Source of the DNA: JBAYZQ01 sp041672385
GTDB taxonomy: Bacteria; Spirochaetota; Spirochaetia; Sphaerochaetales; Sphaerochaetaceae
Assembly: GCA_041672385.1 (NCBI GenBank)
Contig: JBAYZQ010000088.1
Coordinates: 1 to 9,205 of the forward strand
Reading direction: 5' to 3'
Length of the DNA: 9,205 nucleotides
The notes beneath the pieces were generated by a model, which was given only the letters and a program-made list of their open reading frames with translations, was not told the origin of the DNA and made no database searches. This document shows, piece after piece, positions 1 through 7,358 of the stretch (its first letter is position 1; each line of letters begins with the position of its first letter). The translations under genes and the position numbers were made by a program.

Positions 1-52
1 ATTCAGTAGTATCTCTATGTTTTGTTTTACCCGATAATTTAGTTTCTTCCAT
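1..52 (-). CDS. csoR: N-terminus of a CsoR-like copper-sensing repressor (partial, runs off the left edge)
   Basis: Only the first 17 codons are present; they read MEETKLSGKTKHRDTTE. The KTKHR stretch followed by acidic and hydroxyl residues resembles the N-terminal tail of clostridial CsoR/DUF156 metal-sensing repressors, just before the conserved RLNRIEGQ helix, which would lie outside the window. CsoR binds Cu(I) and then releases its operator, de-repressing copper export. Context supports the call: the gene follows copA on the same strand with no gap, and a CsoR-type operator lies in front of copA. The start is ATG at 52, with AGGAGA four bases upstream. The metal-binding Cys/His/Cys residues cannot be seen. 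A copper chaperone or another small protein is the alternative. Confidence 0.6.
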   Translation of the reverse strand, partial: MEETKLSGKTKHRDTTE

Positions 53-56
53 AACT

Positions 57-62
57 TCTCCT
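57..62 (-). promoter_or_regulatory. csoR ribosome binding site overlapping the copA stop codon
   Basis: On the minus strand AGGAGA ends four bases before the csoR ATG. Its first two bases (AG) are the last two bases of the copA TAG stop at 63-61. A ribosome finishing copA therefore terminates on the Shine-Dalgarno of the next gene, the usual layout for translational coupling. Coupling is an inference from position. Confidence 0.7.
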
Positions 63-2325
63 AATCTAATTTTTTAAATCTAAGTCTAAGGGCATTAGTT
101 ACTACGAAGATAGAACTTAGAGACATCGCTAATGATCCAATCATTGGGTTCAATAAGAAACCTCCAAATGCAAATAAAAGGCCTGTTGCAATTGGTATTC
201 CAATGGAGTTGTAGAAGAATGCCCAGAACAAGTTCTGCTTTATGTTTTTGATTGTAAAAGAGCTTAATCGATAGGTTCTATAAACATCAAGAAGTTCATT
301 TTTCATCAAAACAACATCAGCACCTTGAATTGCTACATCAGAGCCATTGCCAATAGCAAATCCTACATCTGCTTGAGCTAGAGAGGGTGCGTCATTTATT
401 CCGTCTCCTACCATCATAACAATTTTGCCTTCTTTTTGGTATTTTTCAACTACTTTTGCTTTGTCAGTTGGAAGTACATTTGCTTCAATATTATCAATAC
501 CCACTTGTAATGCAATATTTTTTGCAGTGTATTCATTATCTCCAGTAAGCATTACAATTTCAAGTCCAGCTTTTTTGAGTTTATTTATTGCTTTTTTGCT
601 ATCTTTTTTTATTGTGTCAGCAACACTAATAAGTGCTACAACTTTTTCATCTATGCTAAAATACATTGTTGTATTGCCTTCAAGTGATGATTTTTTAACT
701 TTATTGCTGAATTTACTTACATCAGTTTTAAAAACATTCATTAATTTTTCATTACCAATGCTTATCATTTTTCCGTTATCTAGGAAGGCTATTATGCCCT
801 TGCCGTTGAAAGTTTTTGATTTATTAATGGGGAGATCACCCTCTAATCTTTTAGAGTTCATCTTTTCAACAATTGCTTTGCTTAATGGATGTTGTGATGT
901 TTTTTCAACAGAACCTGCTATTTTTAAGAGTTCATCTTCGCTGTATTTATCATCAAATATTTCAATATTTGTAACTTTAGGTTTTCCTTCAGTTATTGTA
1001 CCTGTTTTATCAAATATTACAACTTGAGCTTTATGTATTTGCTCTAAAGCTTCACCGGTTCTAATTAAGATTCCTTTTCTTGCACCAAGTCCTGTTCCAA
1101 CCATTATTGCTGTTGGAGTTGCAAGTCCTAAAGCACAAGGACAAGCTATGACAAGTACTGAGGTAAATATGTTTAGTACAAAGCTTATTGGTTGACCATT
1201 TATTGCCCAAACAATAGATGAGATTAATGCGATAGCAATTACAATTGGGACAAATACTCCTGCAACTTTATCCGCAATTTTGGAGATTGGAGCTTTCTTT
1301 CCCTGTGCGTCTTCAACGAACTTGATGATTTTAGCTAAAGCTGTATCGCGACCAACTTTTGTAACTTTCATATAAAAGGTTCCACTTGTATTAACAGAAC
1401 CACCAATGATAGAATCTTTTATGTTTTTTTCAACAGGAAGGCTTTCTCCAGTAATTAGACTTTCATCAATACTTGCATATCCTTTAATTATTTCACCATC
1501 AGTTGGAACATTTGATCCTTGTTTGACAAATAAAATATCACCAGGTTTTACTTCTTCAATCATTACTTCTTTGTAGGTATTTTTTTCAATATCAGATACA
1601 AAAAGGGCAGTTTGAGGAGTTAAATTTAAAAGTTCTTTTATAGCTGATTTTGTTTTTCTCTTGCTATTTCTTTCAAGATATTTGCCAATTGAGATGAAAG
1701 TTAAAACCATAGCTGCCGCATCATAATAAAGAGTATTCAAAACAGATGGATAATCTTTTATTAAAAGTGTTTGAATAATACTGTAGATAAATGATGTTAA
1801 AACACTGATTGCAACAAGGCTGTCCATGTTGGGACTTAAATGCATAAGAGATTTAAAACCATTTATAATATATTTTTTTCCTATGATTATTATCGGAAGA
1901 GTTAGCAATAATTGAATTATTGCCCAGTTATAAGGGTGAGTTGCTTTTGAAATAATACCAAAGATTGGGAGATTAAACATTTGTGACATTGAGACGTACA
2001 TAAGTAAAACAGCTAAGATTATGGAGTATTTTAAAGACCTTTTAATTAATATTTCTTTTTGTTCTTCATCATCTATTTCTATTTTTTTATTTTCAATTGA
2101 GAGAGTTTCATTATCAATCTTTCTTATACCATAACCAGCTTTCAAAACTTTTTCTTCAATAGCGGAGGAATCTACTTTAGAATCATCGTAGGTTATTGTC
2201 ATTTTGTTAGTGGTAAGATTGACGTTGCTTTCGCTAACCCCATCAAGCTTTTTTGTAACTTTTTCTACTGTTGCACTGCAGGCCGCACAACTCATTCCTT
2301 CTATTACATATTCTTCATGAATCAT
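61..2325 (-). CDS. copA: Cu(I)-exporting P-type ATPase CopA (P1B-1)
   Basis: A 754-residue membrane ATPase that pumps Cu(I) out of the cytosol using ATP. One heavy-metal-associated domain (about residues 5-70) carries GMSCAAC with metal-binding C13 and C16. Then come the actuator TGE (292-294), the transmembrane CPC metal site (395-397), phosphorylated D439 in DKTGT, the SQHPLS nucleotide-binding His-Pro (479-480) and the GDGIND hinge (near 640). YN at 705-706 and M734 with S737/S738 complete the Cu(I)-specific membrane signature of P1B-1 pumps and argue against zinc or cadmium transport. Two-domain CopA proteins such as that of Bacillus subtilis are near 800 residues, so the length fits a single-domain version. 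The frame stays open to a TTG at 2337, but that would place the GGAGG (2335-2331) inside the gene; the ATG at 2325, five bases after it, is chosen. It is probably transcribed with the csoR-like gene and repressed through the operator at 2337-2357. Confidence 0.96.
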   Translation of the reverse strand: MIHEEYVIEGMSCAACSATVEKVTKKLDGVSESNVNLTTNKMTITYDDSKVDSSAIEEKVLKAGYGIRKIDNETLSIENKKIEIDDEEQKEILIKRSLKYSIILAVLLMYVSMSQMFNLPIFGIISKATHPYNWAIIQLLLTLPIIIIGKKYIINGFKSLMHLSPNMDSLVAISVLTSFIYSIIQTLLIKDYPSVLNTLYYDAAAMVLTFISIGKYLERNSKRKTKSAIKELLNLTPQTALFVSDIEKNTYKEVMIEEVKPGDILFVKQGSNVPTDGEIIKGYASIDESLITGESLPVEKNIKDSIIGGSVNTSGTFYMKVTKVGRDTALAKIIKFVEDAQGKKAPISKIADKVAGVFVPIVIAIALISSIVWAINGQPISFVLNIFTSVLVIACPCALGLATPTAIMVGTGLGARKGILIRTGEALEQIHKAQVVIFDKTGTITEGKPKVTNIEIFDDKYSEDELLKIAGSVEKTSQHPLSKAIVEKMNSKRLEGDLPINKSKTFNGKGIIAFLDNGKMISIGNEKLMNVFKTDVSKFSNKVKKSSLEGNTTMYFSIDEKVVALISVADTIKKDSKKAINKLKKAGLEIVMLTGDNEYTAKNIALQVGIDNIEANVLPTDKAKVVEKYQKEGKIVMMVGDGINDAPSLAQADVGFAIGNGSDVAIQGADVVLMKNELLDVYRTYRLSSFTIKNIKQNLFWAFFYNSIGIPIATGLLFAFGGFLLNPMIGSLAMSLSSIFVVTNALRLRFKKLD

Positions 2326-2336
2326 TATTACCTCCA

Positions 2337-2357
2337 ATATACCCCCATGGGGTATAT
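2337..2357 (-). promoter_or_regulatory. CsoR-type operator in front of copA
   Basis: A perfect 9-bp inverted repeat, ATATACCCC and GGGGTATAT, separated by CAT. It begins two bases downstream of the copA -10 box, so it covers the expected transcription start, and it ends one base before the GGAGG ribosome binding site. TACCC(C)...GGGGTA dyads are the known operator form for CsoR-type copper repressors. The position predicts that bound repressor blocks initiation. Binding by this csoR product is inferred. Confidence 0.8.
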
Positions 2358-2359
2358 AA

Positions 2360-2388
2360 AAGATAATAATAAAAGTCTAAATTGTCAA
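2360..2388 (-). promoter_or_regulatory. copA promoter
   Basis: On the minus strand a consensus -35 TTGACA (2388-2383) is followed by a 17-base spacer and a -10 TATCTT (2365-2360; 4 of 6 matches). The start site should fall near 2353, inside the inverted repeat, giving a leader of about 28 bases. A strong -35 with a weaker -10 suits a promoter held down by a repressor. Confidence 0.7.
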
Positions 2389-2522
2389 TGGGTAAACAAT
2401 TAATTTACTAAATCAATTATTAATTTGTTCCATCGTGCTTATATTTTAAAGTTAAAAAAAAATAAGAATTAAATGGAAAGTAAAAATTGTAAATATTTAT
2501 AGAAAAAATATTGTGAAGATTC

Positions 2523-2574
2523 TATAATGGGAAGAAAAACTTGTGTTTTAAAAGGATTCATTTTTAATGGGAGG
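2523..2574 (+). promoter_or_regulatory. Promoter -10 box and ribosome binding site of the solute-binding protein gene
   Basis: A perfect TATAAT lies at 2523-2528. The best -35 at normal spacing is poor (TAGAAA, 2500-2505), so the promoter may be weak or activator-dependent. The leader of about 45 bases contains a small AAAAC-TTGT-GTTTT hairpin (2536-2549) of doubtful meaning, and a strong GGGAGG (2569-2574) five bases before the ATG. The divergent copA promoter begins at 2388, so about 110 bases of AT-rich sequence separate the two; nothing else was recognised there. Confidence 0.55.
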
Positions 2575-2579
2575 ATAAA

Positions 2580-4859
2580 ATGAACAAAAGGATAAAAAAA
2601 ATACTATTTTTGTTTTTAGGAATTTTATTGTTTACAAATTTTATTTTTGCTTCTTCAGAAATAAACATTATTGCAGATTCTACTTACGCTAAAACAATAG
2701 AAACTAGTAATGAAAAAATTGGATTAGATAAAATTGTTCCAAAGAACGGTCCGTTTGGAAAGATACAAAAAATAAAAGTTGGTTTCTTTTCAAAAAACTA
2801 TAATAGTGAAATTCGGGTAAAAAATAATACAAATATACAGGTTACTTATGAAAAAGACCAACCAAGGAAAGTTGTTTTTGTGCCTTATGTTGGGAATATT
2901 GAAAATTTCTTGGATAATTTGGAGTTTATAAAAAAAAATTATTATTTCGGAGAAACAGTTGATTTCCCATCAGAAGAAGAGCTAGGCATTACAAATCTTG
3001 CTGAACTTGGCTCAAAATTTGTAAAAGTAGCTCAGGGAGATGATTTAAAAGAAGCAATTTACAACTTAAACTTTTCCATGAGACTGGATGATGATAAAAT
3101 TGAAGAAATTATAAACAACTTTGAATTTTCTTACTATGATTCTCAATTTTTTTCTTCATACAATGAGACAATTTATATTTTTATAGAAGTAATTTTAAAA
3201 CCAATGACAATTTGTTATGATCGAAGCAAGGGTGATGAAAAAAATAGAATAATTACCAAAGCTTTTGGAGATTATTTAAATCTAGAATTTCCTTATCAAG
3301 GGAAAATACCAGAAGGGAAAACCTTTATTGGATATGATATTTACGATAGTTCAAACAACTTAATAAACGATGATACTCAGGTTTTAAGAGTTTATGATAA
3401 TTATTTAATTAAACCTATTTTTGTTGATAAAACTTTTAAAAATGAGGATAAAGATGTCTTTTTATTTACCAATGATTATGATAATCAAAATATTTTAGAA
3501 GAAGGATTAATGACTGGAAAACTATTTTCAATTAATTCTTTATCTGGCAAATTAGAAAAAGAATATTGTCTTTCTTACAGTGTTTCAGATGATTTTAAAA
3601 CCTGGGATTTTAAAATTCCATCTTTAATTTTTGATGGAAATGGCAACATTTTGGACATGAAGAAAGTTATGCATAATTGGCATAAACAGCTTTCTGTTAG
3701 AAATGTTTATGATGTTTATAAAATGATTGAAGGTACAATTCCTGATGGGATTCCAAATTCAGTTAAGTATTGGACTAACGGCTTGATTGATGATTTTGGA
3801 GTTCAATTAACCAAAAATAATACCATAAGAATTTCTACTAAAGAGAGTTGCCCATTTGTCCCTTACTTGCTTACAATGAAAGAGTTTGGGCTAACTTATG
3901 AATCCAAGCTCCCTTGCACAGGTCCTATTTATTATGATGAAAATAGCAAGACCTATAAAAAAAATGAGAACTATTTTAAAGCATCGGAATTTAATTGTGA
4001 TAAAATTCTAAATTGGGAATTGGATAGTGATTATGAAATTGATAATTTACTAGATGAATTTAAAAATAAGAATATTATGATTTTTGATAAAAATGATAAT
4101 GAAGAAAATAATATGAAAATTAATCCATATTCAGACATGATTTATTTTCTAGTTTTTTCTCCTTTTAACAGTTTATCTGATGAAAAAGTTGCAAAGAATT
4201 TGTCAAATGCATTTAGAAAATATATGGATGAATCCTTTTTTCAATTAAGCAACGATACACATAATATAAAAAGATTATATGGAATTTTTCCTGATTGTAT
4301 TGGGTATTCAAATTCAATGAAAGATTATGGAGATATTGATTATTCTCTAATTAAATCAATTGATAGTTTAAATGTTGTAAAAGAAAGTTATTATGGTTAT
4401 CCAATTCTAAATGTAACTCAAGATGTTTTTACTAATTTTCTTGATAGTATGGGAATTGATTATAACATAATAAGTTTTGATGATATTAACAAAGGAAAAC
4501 CTTGGGATGTGCTTTGTAATGGAATAAACTTTGGAGAACATCTTTGGACTAATGAAAAATATTTAATTCCTTTTATTGATTTATGGGCATCTGAAAATTT
4601 AACTTCTTTTAGCCATATGGTTTCTTTGCCACAAGAAGTTCAAGATAAACAAGAACTTTTAAGTCATACAGAGAATTTTGAAGAACGTTTAGAATTATAT
4701 AAACAAATTGATAACTTGTTTTTTGAAAAAGTTCCCTATATCATTCCTTGCTTTACAAAACAACTAGAAAGTGGATGGTCTAGCAATGGCGTTTCAGGTG
4801 CTATAATTCCTTTTGATTGGCCATATGTTTATAATTATGCAAATTTAAGTGTAGAATAA
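2580..4859 (+). CDS. Secreted family-5 (OppA/DppA-like) solute-binding protein with an InlB B-repeat-like segment
   Basis: A 759-residue exported protein. Residues 1-24 form a signal peptide (Lys/Arg start, hydrophobic 8-23, probable cut after IFA). There is no cysteine before residue 212, so no lipobox, and no LPXTG or C-terminal membrane segment. Residues about 208-282 look like an InlB B-repeat/Listeria-Bacteroides repeat: a GDYLNLEFP strand, IPEGKTFIGYDIYD, then NYLIKPIF. From about 290 the pattern is that of extracellular solute-binding family 5: VSDDFKTWDFKI (335-346), PCTGPIYYDENSKTYKKNENYF split over about 445-466, and a C-terminal ERLELYKQIDNLFFEKVPYI (702-721), the usual helix near the end of peptide-binding proteins. 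Residues 25-207 are unrecognised. Family members bind peptides, nickel or other solutes for ABC importers, but no permease or ATPase gene is adjacent, so the ligand and partner are unknown. A single-gene unit is likely: own promoter and its own terminator. Confidence 0.75.
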   Translation: MNKRIKKILFLFLGILLFTNFIFASSEINIIADSTYAKTIETSNEKIGLDKIVPKNGPFGKIQKIKVGFFSKNYNSEIRVKNNTNIQVTYEKDQPRKVVFVPYVGNIENFLDNLEFIKKNYYFGETVDFPSEEELGITNLAELGSKFVKVAQGDDLKEAIYNLNFSMRLDDDKIEEIINNFEFSYYDSQFFSSYNETIYIFIEVILKPMTICYDRSKGDEKNRIITKAFGDYLNLEFPYQGKIPEGKTFIGYDIYDSSNNLINDDTQVLRVYDNYLIKPIFVDKTFKNEDKDVFLFTNDYDNQNILEEGLMTGKLFSINSLSGKLEKEYCLSYSVSDDFKTWDFKIPSLIFDGNGNILDMKKVMHNWHKQLSVRNVYDVYKMIEGTIPDGIPNSVKYWTNGLIDDFGVQLTKNNTIRISTKESCPFVPYLLTMKEFGLTYESKLPCTGPIYYDENSKTYKKNENYFKASEFNCDKILNWELDSDYEIDNLLDEFKNKNIMIFDKNDNEENNMKINPYSDMIYFLVFSPFNSLSDEKVAKNLSNAFRKYMDESFFQLSNDTHNIKRLYGIFPDCIGYSNSMKDYGDIDYSLIKSIDSLNVVKESYYGYPILNVTQDVFTNFLDSMGIDYNIISFDDINKGKPWDVLCNGINFGEHLWTNEKYLIPFIDLWASENLTSFSHMVSLPQEVQDKQELLSHTENFEERLELYKQIDNLFFEKVPYIIPCFTKQLESGWSSNGVSGAIIPFDWPYVYNYANLSVE

Positions 4860-4865
4860 AAAAAT

Positions 4866-4895
4866 AAGGGTTTCAATCTTTATTGAAACTCTTTT
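4866..4895 (+). terminator. Intrinsic terminator after the solute-binding protein gene
   Basis: Starting a few bases after the stop codon, an almost perfect 12-bp stem (4866-4877 with 4882-4893, one G-T pair) closes over a four-base CTTT loop. It runs into TTTT. It separates this gene from the ferritin gene. Confidence 0.85.
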
Positions 4896-4976
4896 AAACA
4901 GTTTCTATCAACAACCTTTTTTCAACTAAAATAAATTACCAAAGTATACAGTCGGTTAACTATCCCATAATTAAGT

Positions 4977-5026
4977 TTGATTATTTTGATTTTAGTGTTA
5001 GAATAATAGAGTATCTACATTAGATA
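4977..5026 (+). promoter_or_regulatory. Ferritin gene promoter with an operator-like dyad downstream of the -10 box
   Basis: A -35 TTGATT (4977-4982) and a -10 TAGAAT (4999-5004) are spaced by 16 bases, and TGT directly before the -10 makes it an extended -10 promoter. Seven bases downstream is a 6-bp inverted repeat TATCTA-CAT-TAGATA (5012-5026), at or next to the expected start site and thus placed like an operator. It does not match the Fur, PerR or CopY consensus sites as I know them. The ribosome binding site AAGGAG (5046-5051) is seven bases from the ATG. Confidence 0.55.
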
Positions 5027-5058
5027 TAAAAAATTAAAAAAAAAGAAGGAGACAAAAG

Positions 5059-5568
5059 ATGGATGCAAGAGTAAAAACCTTATTAAATCAACAAATTAAT
5101 AAAGAGTTCTTTTCAGCTTATTTATATTTAAGCTTTGCAAATTTTTGTGAAAATCGTGGGTTAAGTGGATTTGCTAATTGGTATCAAGTTCAAGCTCAAG
5201 AAGAAAGAGATCATGCAATGTTATTTGTTAAGTTCTTACACAATAATGATGAAAACATAACCTATGAAGCAATAGGAAAACCTCAAAACACTTGGGCAAA
5301 TGAGTTAGAAGTGCTCAAAGCTGGTTTGGATCATGAAAAATTTATCACTTCTTCAATCGACAAGATTTATGAAACTGCTCTTGAAGTAAAAGATTTTCGT
5401 GCAACACAATTCTTAGATTGGTTTGTAAAAGAACAAGGCGAAGAAGAAACTAATGCAAATGATTTAATCAAAAAAGCAGAATTAATTGGTCGTGATGGAA
5501 ATGGATTATACTTACTTGATCAAGAACTATTAACTCGTGTTTATACAGCTCCTTCACTTGTTATTTAA
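5059..5568 (+). CDS. ftnA: Non-haem bacterial ferritin (iron storage)
   Basis: A 169-residue ferritin of normal length that oxidises Fe(II) and stores iron in a cytosolic 24-subunit shell. The ferroxidase ligands are all present, one position earlier than in Escherichia coli FtnA: E16, E49 and H52 (in QEERDHAM) for site A; E93, Q126 and E129 for site B; E48, E125 and E128 for the third iron site. The four-helix pattern is intact, from the N-terminal LNQQINKEFFSAYLYLSF to DLIKKAELIGRDGNGLYLLD. No haem-binding methionine pattern of a bacterioferritin was noticed. The start ATG is well supported by AAGGAG seven bases upstream. It has its own promoter, lies after a terminator and converges with the iron-sulphur protein gene, so it is probably monocistronic. 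Confidence 0.95.
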   Translation: MDARVKTLLNQQINKEFFSAYLYLSFANFCENRGLSGFANWYQVQAQEERDHAMLFVKFLHNNDENITYEAIGKPQNTWANELEVLKAGLDHEKFITSSIDKIYETALEVKDFRATQFLDWFVKEQGEEETNANDLIKKAELIGRDGNGLYLLDQELLTRVYTAPSLVI

Positions 5569-5594
5569 TTGCTTAGTAACCAAGCAGTTATTTT
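5569..5594 (+). terminator. Possible weak terminator after the ferritin gene
   Basis: Directly after the ferritin stop codon, TGCTT (5570-5574) and AAGCA (5582-5586) can form a 5-bp stem with a seven-base loop, followed by GTTATTTT. The stem is short and the U tract imperfect, so the stronger hairpin at 5722-5755 may do the actual work. Confidence 0.35.
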
Positions 5595-5721
5595 AAATGA
5601 AAAAACTTGAATTTTTAGTTTGAGGCTTTTATTTGTCAAAGAATCAAAAATAATTCCAACAGATAAATATTTTCATAAGTTTTAACTGATAAAAAAAGAT
5701 GCTTAAACAAAACTAATTCTT

Positions 5722-5755
5722 ATTAAGCTATCATAAATAAATATGATAGCTTAAT
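5722..5755. terminator. Long perfect hairpin between convergent genes, probable bidirectional transcription barrier
   Basis: A perfect 14-bp inverted repeat (5722-5735 with 5742-5755, core AAGCTATCAT / ATGATAGCTT) with a six-base loop. It sits 15 bases past the stop of the minus-strand iron-sulphur protein gene and downstream of the ferritin gene. Neither strand has a clean U tract after it, so it is not a textbook intrinsic terminator; it could stop both transcripts or protect their 3' ends. A GCTTAA at 5701-5706 could compete for the left arm. Confidence 0.55.
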
Positions 5756-5769
5756 TGTGAAAACTAATA

Positions 5770-7335
5770 CTACAAAGTATCTAAAATCTTTTGAATAGCC
5801 TCTTTGTAATCAGAAAATTCTAATCCATTTTCAAGTGAAAAATCTCTTACAGTTTGAGAACTCGAGTTGTAGGGTTTTCCCATTATTTCTTCTATTTGAG
5901 TTTTTGTCATTCCCCAATCAAGAAGATCTAAAAATGTAGTTTGACCTTTTACAAGCTTTTCAACAGAAGCGGAAGAAGAAACCTGAGAATCTACATTCAC
6001 AAAGGTTGGTGAAACACTCTTCTCTTTAAGTAATTGAAATTTTTCGTCAGAAATTAATCCTTTATCTCTAAGTATATTCAATGCTGGATTTGGTAAAAGC
6101 GTAGTCTCTTCTGGTTCATACGGCATTTCAAGATACAGTGATACAAATAATCTTACACTATCAGTACCAACTTCGCCTTCTATACCCTCACTCATATCTT
6201 GATAGAAAGTCTCTAAATCTTTGGCTTTATATTCATTAGCAGATTTTACTGATGTGTCTAAAGCAAAAGCCTCAGCAAGGATTGTAGCAGGAACAGCGAA
6301 ATTCTTTTCAATATCTTCAAAGGTATAAGAACCTCTTATGTCTGAAGGATTCGCTAGGCCAGCAAATTCACCAGTTGTAAAGCGAACAGGAGTTTTGGTA
6401 CTCTCTGTTTTCCAAAGCCCCAAAGCACTAAGGATGAATATACCACCTAAAATGATTACAATTAATAATAAAGCCGTTCGTTTTGCATCAAGCTTCAGGG
6501 CTTTGTTTTTTCCAGATTGAGAGGTTTTCAAGTCAAGAGTTTCAGGAATAGGACAAGCTGCCTCCGAAGTACATGCTAGACAGGAAATACATTGATGATC
6601 TTTAACCATTGATTTTGTCGATACTTCAATGTTCATAGGACAGGCTTTATCACAAGCTTTACAAGATATACAGCTTTTTTGATTTCTTCTGATACTAAAA
6701 ATCCTAAAGAAATTAGTTAGCCCAAGTAAAGCACCATAGGGACAAGCATATTTACAAAAAGGTCGTTCTACAAATAATGATAGAACTATGACCAAACCCA
6801 AAGCAATATAACCAGTTATCGCAACTTCACCTGTCCAGAAATTAAATAAAGCAAAATAAGGATCAAAATTAGCAAAGACAAGCTTGGCTGAAATGGCAGT
6901 CATGACTAAAACCCAAATTAACACTAAATAACGTAAGTATCGTAAAATAGAATCCAAACGCTTTGGAATAAAATGATTATATTTTTTGTGAAAGATTTTC
7001 TTTCCTATATAACTTATCCACTCTTGAAAAGATCCAAAAGGACAAACCCAACCACAGAAAATAGTTCCTGCTATTATTGCTGTCAAAAAGACAATTATCA
7101 TCAAATAAAAGGAAGCTTCATGGACTTTTTGGACAAATGTGCCAGTAGTGATGTACTGATAAATTGTAACCACTCCTCCAACCGGACAAACTGCATGAAG
7201 AGAAGCCCCTTTAATGAATGGGATTGTTATACCCGATTCTTCTAGATAATGACCTATTACGACCAAAAAGATTAACAAAAAGAATATTATCTGTACTATT
7301 CTTCGAATCAATTTTACAGAAGTACGTTTTTTCAT
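5770..7335 (-). CDS. NapH/NosR-type membrane polyferredoxin with a C-terminal repeat domain
   Basis: A 521-residue membrane iron-sulphur protein. Hydrophobic segments lie near residues 11-30, 73-92, 135-152, 170-190 and 286-305. Two membrane-proximal cysteine-proline motifs, CGWVCP (94-99) and CKYACP (194-199), are the NapH/NosR/CcoG signature, and a third CP is at 50-51. Two ferredoxin clusters follow: CISCKACDKACP (222-233), and C249, C252, C255, C261 with a widened last gap. Family members pass electrons between membrane quinol or flavin partners and periplasmic or extracellular reductases. With a cytoplasmic N-terminus and five spans, the clusters face the cytosol and residues 306-521 face outward. 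That tail is not part of typical NapH (near 290 residues) and holds two related motifs, RGSYTFEDIEKNF (334) and KGQTTFLDLLDWG (463). No flavoprotein or reductase partner is adjacent, so its pathway is unknown. The ATG at 7335 follows AAAGGGGG. Confidence 0.8.
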   Translation of the reverse strand: MKKRTSVKLIRRIVQIIFFLLIFLVVIGHYLEESGITIPFIKGASLHAVCPVGGVVTIYQYITTGTFVQKVHEASFYLMIIVFLTAIIAGTIFCGWVCPFGSFQEWISYIGKKIFHKKYNHFIPKRLDSILRYLRYLVLIWVLVMTAISAKLVFANFDPYFALFNFWTGEVAITGYIALGLVIVLSLFVERPFCKYACPYGALLGLTNFFRIFSIRRNQKSCISCKACDKACPMNIEVSTKSMVKDHQCISCLACTSEAACPIPETLDLKTSQSGKNKALKLDAKRTALLLIVIILGGIFILSALGLWKTESTKTPVRFTTGEFAGLANPSDIRGSYTFEDIEKNFAVPATILAEAFALDTSVKSANEYKAKDLETFYQDMSEGIEGEVGTDSVRLFVSLYLEMPYEPEETTLLPNPALNILRDKGLISDEKFQLLKEKSVSPTFVNVDSQVSSSASVEKLVKGQTTFLDLLDWGMTKTQIEEIMGKPYNSSSQTVRDFSLENGLEFSDYKEAIQKILDTL

Positions 7336-7358
7336 AAAAAGCCCCCTTTTAATAATTT

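Noticed and set aside
425..1027. A 200-codon open frame on the plus strand
   Set aside because: It lies wholly opposite copA, whose domains are all intact; its translation is a hydrophobic, serine-rich antisense artefact without a ribosome binding site of note.
2323..2337. Upstream TTG start for copA, adding four residues
   Set aside because: It would start on top of the GGAGG at 2331-2335, which is correctly spaced for the ATG at 2325.
2381..2400. ATTGT...ACAAT inverted repeat around the copA -35
   Set aside because: Five-base AT-rich arms with a ten-base spacer are too weak to call an operator, and the copper dyad already explains regulation.
4998..5012. TTAGAATAAT in the ferritin promoter as a PerR or Fur box
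   Set aside because: Only one half resembles TTANAATNATTNTAA; the second half does not match, and the bases are explained by the -10 box.
6338..6520. A 60-codon open frame on the plus strand
   Set aside because: Antisense to the well-supported polyferredoxin gene, with no independent evidence of coding.
6973..7245. A 90-codon open frame on the plus strand
   Set aside because: Antisense to the cysteine-motif part of the polyferredoxin gene; no family resemblance.
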